Assembly: GCF_051401765.1 (NCBI RefSeq)
Contig: NC_135073.1
Coordinates: forward strand, 3,100,001 to 3,164,000
Source of the DNA: Calliopsis andreniformis
Taxonomy: Eukaryota > Arthropoda > Insecta > Hymenoptera > Andrenidae
Length of the DNA stretch: 64,000 bases
Direction: 5' to 3'
Within the stretch, counting starts at the first letter, position 1, and each line of letters begins with the position of its first letter. A program made the position numbers and the translations under genes. This document shows positions 60,801 through 64,000 of this stretch, in pieces. The notes below the pieces were generated by a model. It saw nothing but the letters and a program-made list of their open reading frames with translations. It had not been told where the DNA came from and ran no database searches.

Positions 60801-62908
60801 AGATTTACAATTAGGGTCAGTAGGAAATATTTACCATTTCATTGAATTCTAGACGGACTGTCAAAAGAGGTGACGTTGGTCTGCAAGGGATTACAGCAAT
60901 TTTATCGATGGCTACGTGTAATGGCGTGGATCTGTCCAGTTTGACAAATAAGTTCGTGTCGGCTGAAACAAAACAGCTGATATATGTATAAGTACACTAA
61001 ATTGATGTGCATATTACGATTGTATAGGCGTGTAATAGATTAACTTATGAAACACTTATTTGGGAGTCATTCGAGACGAATATGGTGGGAACATAACTGC
61101 GTGTCATAATTATGAAATTAATTCGAAATTCGATCTCTTGTGTCATGAATGAAAATAAAATTATAATCTATGGAACATATCAAAATTTTGAAATATTTAA
61201 ATATTTTGAATTTAAAATTGAATTAAAATTTGAATTAAAATTTTAAAGAAGCTTTCATGCTTAAAATTATTTGAGGATCATATAATATTAGATAACATTT
61301 AATAAATAAAGAGATTTATTAGAACAATACATCTGTGGTTTCGAGATTTTGAAAAATAACTTTGAAAATAATATAATTTTAAAAATAATGTTACATCTTT
61401 ACAAAAGAAAGAATTTAATATTTTTTTCTTCTAAAAAATTAGCATCTTCAAAAACAAAATGTTACATAATTCATCCCGTTCGTGACGGTACGTTGCATTT
61501 TTATTTTAACCAGAAAGTTAACATAAACCTACGAAAATGTTAAAAAGTCGAATCTTTCTAAATATAATGTTTGCCTATGAGAAATATTTATAATAGTATA
61601 ATATTTTGAAAAAATTTTGTTTAAAAAGTACTTTAATGTAGTGTATGTAATACATATTTAAAGATAGAATTCTTATGATTTATTTTTTTTAAAAATTAAG
61701 TAATCATATTCTTTTACATCAATGTAATTCCACACTTAAAAATAATTAACTTTTGTAGAGAAGCAACTTTTCTGGTAAAACAAATTAAGAAATTAGATGT
61801 AGGAAGCTGTATACACATGCATATTTTTTTAACTGATTTCCACTTTATTAATGCAGTTGTTTTGTAATTAATATTACGTTTCACATTTTGCACTCTCCTA
61901 TCAATCTATACACTGTCATTTATATATCTACATGCATCCATTATTAAAATATTGTTCCTGTTGCTCATTGTCAGTTGTATATTGAAGAATTGAGTTATCC
62001 AAACTCATCTAATCTAATCGTTTATCTAATTTCAAGAATGAAATCAAATCTGCAGAATAATTTCAGTTCTTTCTGCGCCTATTTGCCTTAACGACATCTC
62101 ATCGATATTATCGATGTATCGAATTATCAATAATATTCTGATATTATCGATATTTATCGATATCTCTATCAATAGTTCTACCTTTATTTCAAATATTTTT
62201 TAATCTTTTACATATTGAAAAAAATAGGATTTACTTTTTTCTTCTTTGTTGAACTTTCAATCAAACTAATGTATTTAAGTAGATTAATTTGCAACTAAAA
62301 ATTCACTTACACTGAACGTAAACATAGACCCATGTGGCATCTTGATCGAAATAGGGATTGGTGACTTCAATGGGGTGATCTGCACAACCATACCATCCTG
62401 TATCTCCGTATACAGTTTTCGGTCGCTGAAATACAGACCTGTAGGTTCCATTTTCTTCACGGTATTCCTCTATACTGGGCGTTGAAGTGTTAATCTATCG
62501 TTAAAGAAAACAGAAATTTACTTATAGCATTCAGCAATTGAAAATGTTTTTTCTTTACATATCTTGGTATTGTAACTAATTTAGAATATAGTTTTATTTA
62601 TACAAAATATAAAAGAAATCAATTGTTTATCAAGAGAAAAAAAATTCTCTTCAAAGAAATGCTTTTACTGTAGAGTTGAATAATATTAGGACTAACTTAT
62701 CTTTAGAACCTTTGTTTCTTACTGAAATACTTACTTCCTCGCTTGATTCGTTAGGATAGATGAAGAAAATTTTGTCGTGGCCAGAACATGTTAACGTTAA
62801 AGGATCCCCTTCGTTTTTTATAATCTCATCAGTTTCCGCTGTTATATTTGGTTTCATCGCTATAGACAATATACAACAGAAATATAATGAAATGTACCTA
62901 TTAATCAT
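51860..62908 (-). CDS. Pvr: Pvr, PDGF/VEGF-receptor-type tyrosine kinase
   Basis: The protein is up to 1439 aa from 21 exons, from 62735-62908 (first) to 51860-52549 (last); the model sums to 4320 nt. It starts [17 protein letters not shown], a good signal peptide. Several Ig-like domains with N-glycosylation sites follow ([51 protein letters not shown]). One membrane segment ([18 protein letters not shown], about 766-786) comes next. The split kinase has GSGAFG (848-853), AVKM with K875, a kinase insert of about 100 residues, HGDLAARN (catalytic D1069), DFG (D1087), PIKWMAIES and YPGM. The tail has YMEM, YVNA, YMCM and YLNI docking-type motifs. In flies Pvr guides hemocyte and border-cell migration. 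An intron site at the edge of exon 1 (CTATAG, 62860) means an upstream signal-peptide exon outside the model is also possible. Confidence 0.92.
54771..55160. mobile_element. MITE-like element (TTCGACTACAGGT family) in a Pvr intron
   Basis: The left end GGGTGTTTGACAACAGGTGT is matched by the reverse complement of the right end, AGAGTGTTTGACAATCGATT. It sits in the intron between the juxtamembrane exon and the glycine-loop exon. The interior contains TAATGCACGTCGGCAGTAAA, shared in part with the copy at 30460 (TAGTGCACGTCAACAGTAGA). Confidence 0.65.
59709..59930. repeat. Inverted repeat with ACTATTTC motifs, possibly a hAT-like MITE
   Basis: GAAATATTTCACACTTGAGT at the left is mirrored by ACTCATGTGTGAAATATTTA at the right (arms about 32 bp). 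The surrounding 59640-60130 is littered with AAATACTATTTC-type words in both orientations. It lies in a Pvr intron. No transposase frame is supportable. Confidence 0.5.
62098..62170. promoter_or_regulatory. Cluster of ATCGAT/TATCGAT words in a Pvr intron
   Basis: Five ATCGAT cores occur within about 70 bp, several as TATCGAT or ATCGATA. This resembles clustered DREF/BEAF sites, but could also be a degenerate simple repeat. It lies in the intron between the second and third Pvr coding exons. Confidence 0.35.
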
Positions 62909-64000
62909 GTGTCAAACAATTGTCACGTTTATTTTGATTAATTCAACAGCTTATATGTTATTACCCAATATTTGAATAGTTCACCACCTTTATATGAGCG
63001 ATAATATCGTATATTTTACATAATCAATGAAACGTTCGTTGCTTTTGTATGAATTGTTAATGTCTCATGTGTTACATCAAAGAAAGTTACAGGACAGGTA
63101 TTGAAGTAACTATTATAGTGTCATGCTTTTAGAGTGAATAGGAATAACTTTTAAATCTGTATGATTTCTGCATAACAAAGAAAGTTGTACAAATATTGGG
63201 TTCTCGATCAATTAAAACGCGCTATAATATTGTAAGTACATAAGTTTTAATTGTTTAATTTTTGTTTGAACCTATCTATGTACTTATATAAACTATAGTT
63301 GGCATTTACATATACAGGTATTACTTATTTGTATATATCCGTTATATATATCATTTATATATCGTTTACATATTATATATACATATGTATATATTGTATA
63401 TATTATAATATATAGTTATAGCAAATATGTTGTAAGTGTTATTGATAAGTAATAAATTGTAAGAGAAAAGTACGGGAGTAGATACAAATTTTTATAAATA
63501 TAGAATATTTTTACTCCTGGTAAAAATACTTAAAAATAGTAAAAAAATTTTGGAACATGATTGTGATGATCATTTTTTAAAGGATTCATTATTATATATA
63601 GCGGTCATTATTTTCGGTTTATATTTACATGTAGACGGCCTTCGTGGTTGTACCACGCGTACTAGTATAGCCTGTACATAGGTGGGTTTCAATTGTTAAT
63701 AAGAAATACGCATTAGCACGAGGTATTTCACAAAATGTCATCGTTTAATTTCTAGATTCATCCCTTAAAATTTTATATAAAATTTGATTTCGTTCAAAAC
63801 ACTCTCTAAATTACAGAAAATGCTTGAATTCTATGGCTGTGAATGATAGATTTTTCCTGTACTTTGTAACGCTCGTATTACTAAATATCGACAGAATTTC
63901 GTTAAATTACGAGTTGACTGCAATGCGTTAAACTTTTTTCTTTCGAATGAGTCCATTCTCAACTTAAAATCTTCTCATATAGGGACGAAAAGTCGCAATG
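62909..64000. other. Right edge, upstream flank of Pvr
   Basis: The stretch is AT-rich with a TATATA-type simple repeat at about 63290-63420. The Pvr promoter or upstream UTR exons may lie here or beyond the window. No coding exon was seen. Confidence 0.4.

Overview
The window is eukaryotic nuclear DNA from an insect, most likely a bee or another hymenopteran. It is strongly AT-rich, its genes are split into many short exons by small GT-AG introns, and the encoded proteins (BuGZ, Deltex, USP30, Gle1, a PDGF/VEGF receptor) are animal proteins. The species call is an inference from composition, intron style and gene content; no marker sequence was compared. I rebuilt the gene models by hand from splice sites. 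The coding length of each complete model is a multiple of three.

Layout from left to right. (1) 1167-7499, minus: BuGZ/ZNF207, a BUB3-binding spindle protein with a GLEBS motif and a polyglutamine tract. (2) 8514-11051, minus: an unnamed six-finger C2H2 zinc-finger protein. (3) 14482-17536, minus: Deltex, a Notch-pathway RING E3 ligase with two WWE domains. (4) 18994-21384, plus: USP30, a mitochondrial outer-membrane deubiquitinase, divergent from deltex. (5) 24268-28116, plus: Gle1, an mRNA export factor. (6) 28512-31506, minus: a five-exon gene for a PhnD-like periplasmic-binding-fold protein, unusual in an animal. (7) 35425-35929, minus: the first coding exon of a lysine/glutamate-rich disordered protein, with a likely 5' UTR exon near 43.2 kb. 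(8) 45436-50452, plus: a cyclic-nucleotide-binding-domain protein with a canonical phosphate-binding cassette. (9) 51860-62908, minus: a 21-exon Pvr/VEGFR-type receptor tyrosine kinase with immunoglobulin domains, one membrane segment, a split kinase domain and a tail rich in SH2-docking motifs.

The genes are not obviously one pathway. Two act in ubiquitin signalling (Deltex, USP30) and two in general nuclear function (BuGZ, Gle1). Deltex and USP30 form a head-to-head pair with a perfect DRE-like site (TATCGATA) between them. Gle1 and the PhnD-like gene converge, as do the cyclic-nucleotide-binding gene and Pvr.

The spaces and large introns hold many short non-coding repeats with terminal inverted repeats (MITE-like). 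There is one dispersed family with about six copies, a second with two intronic copies, a TTAA-flanked piggyBac-like element, a nested mariner-like hairpin, and a degenerate array built on AAGACGTCTT. No transposase gene was seen. I see no rRNA, tRNA or CRISPR array, and no operon-like or prokaryotic segment.
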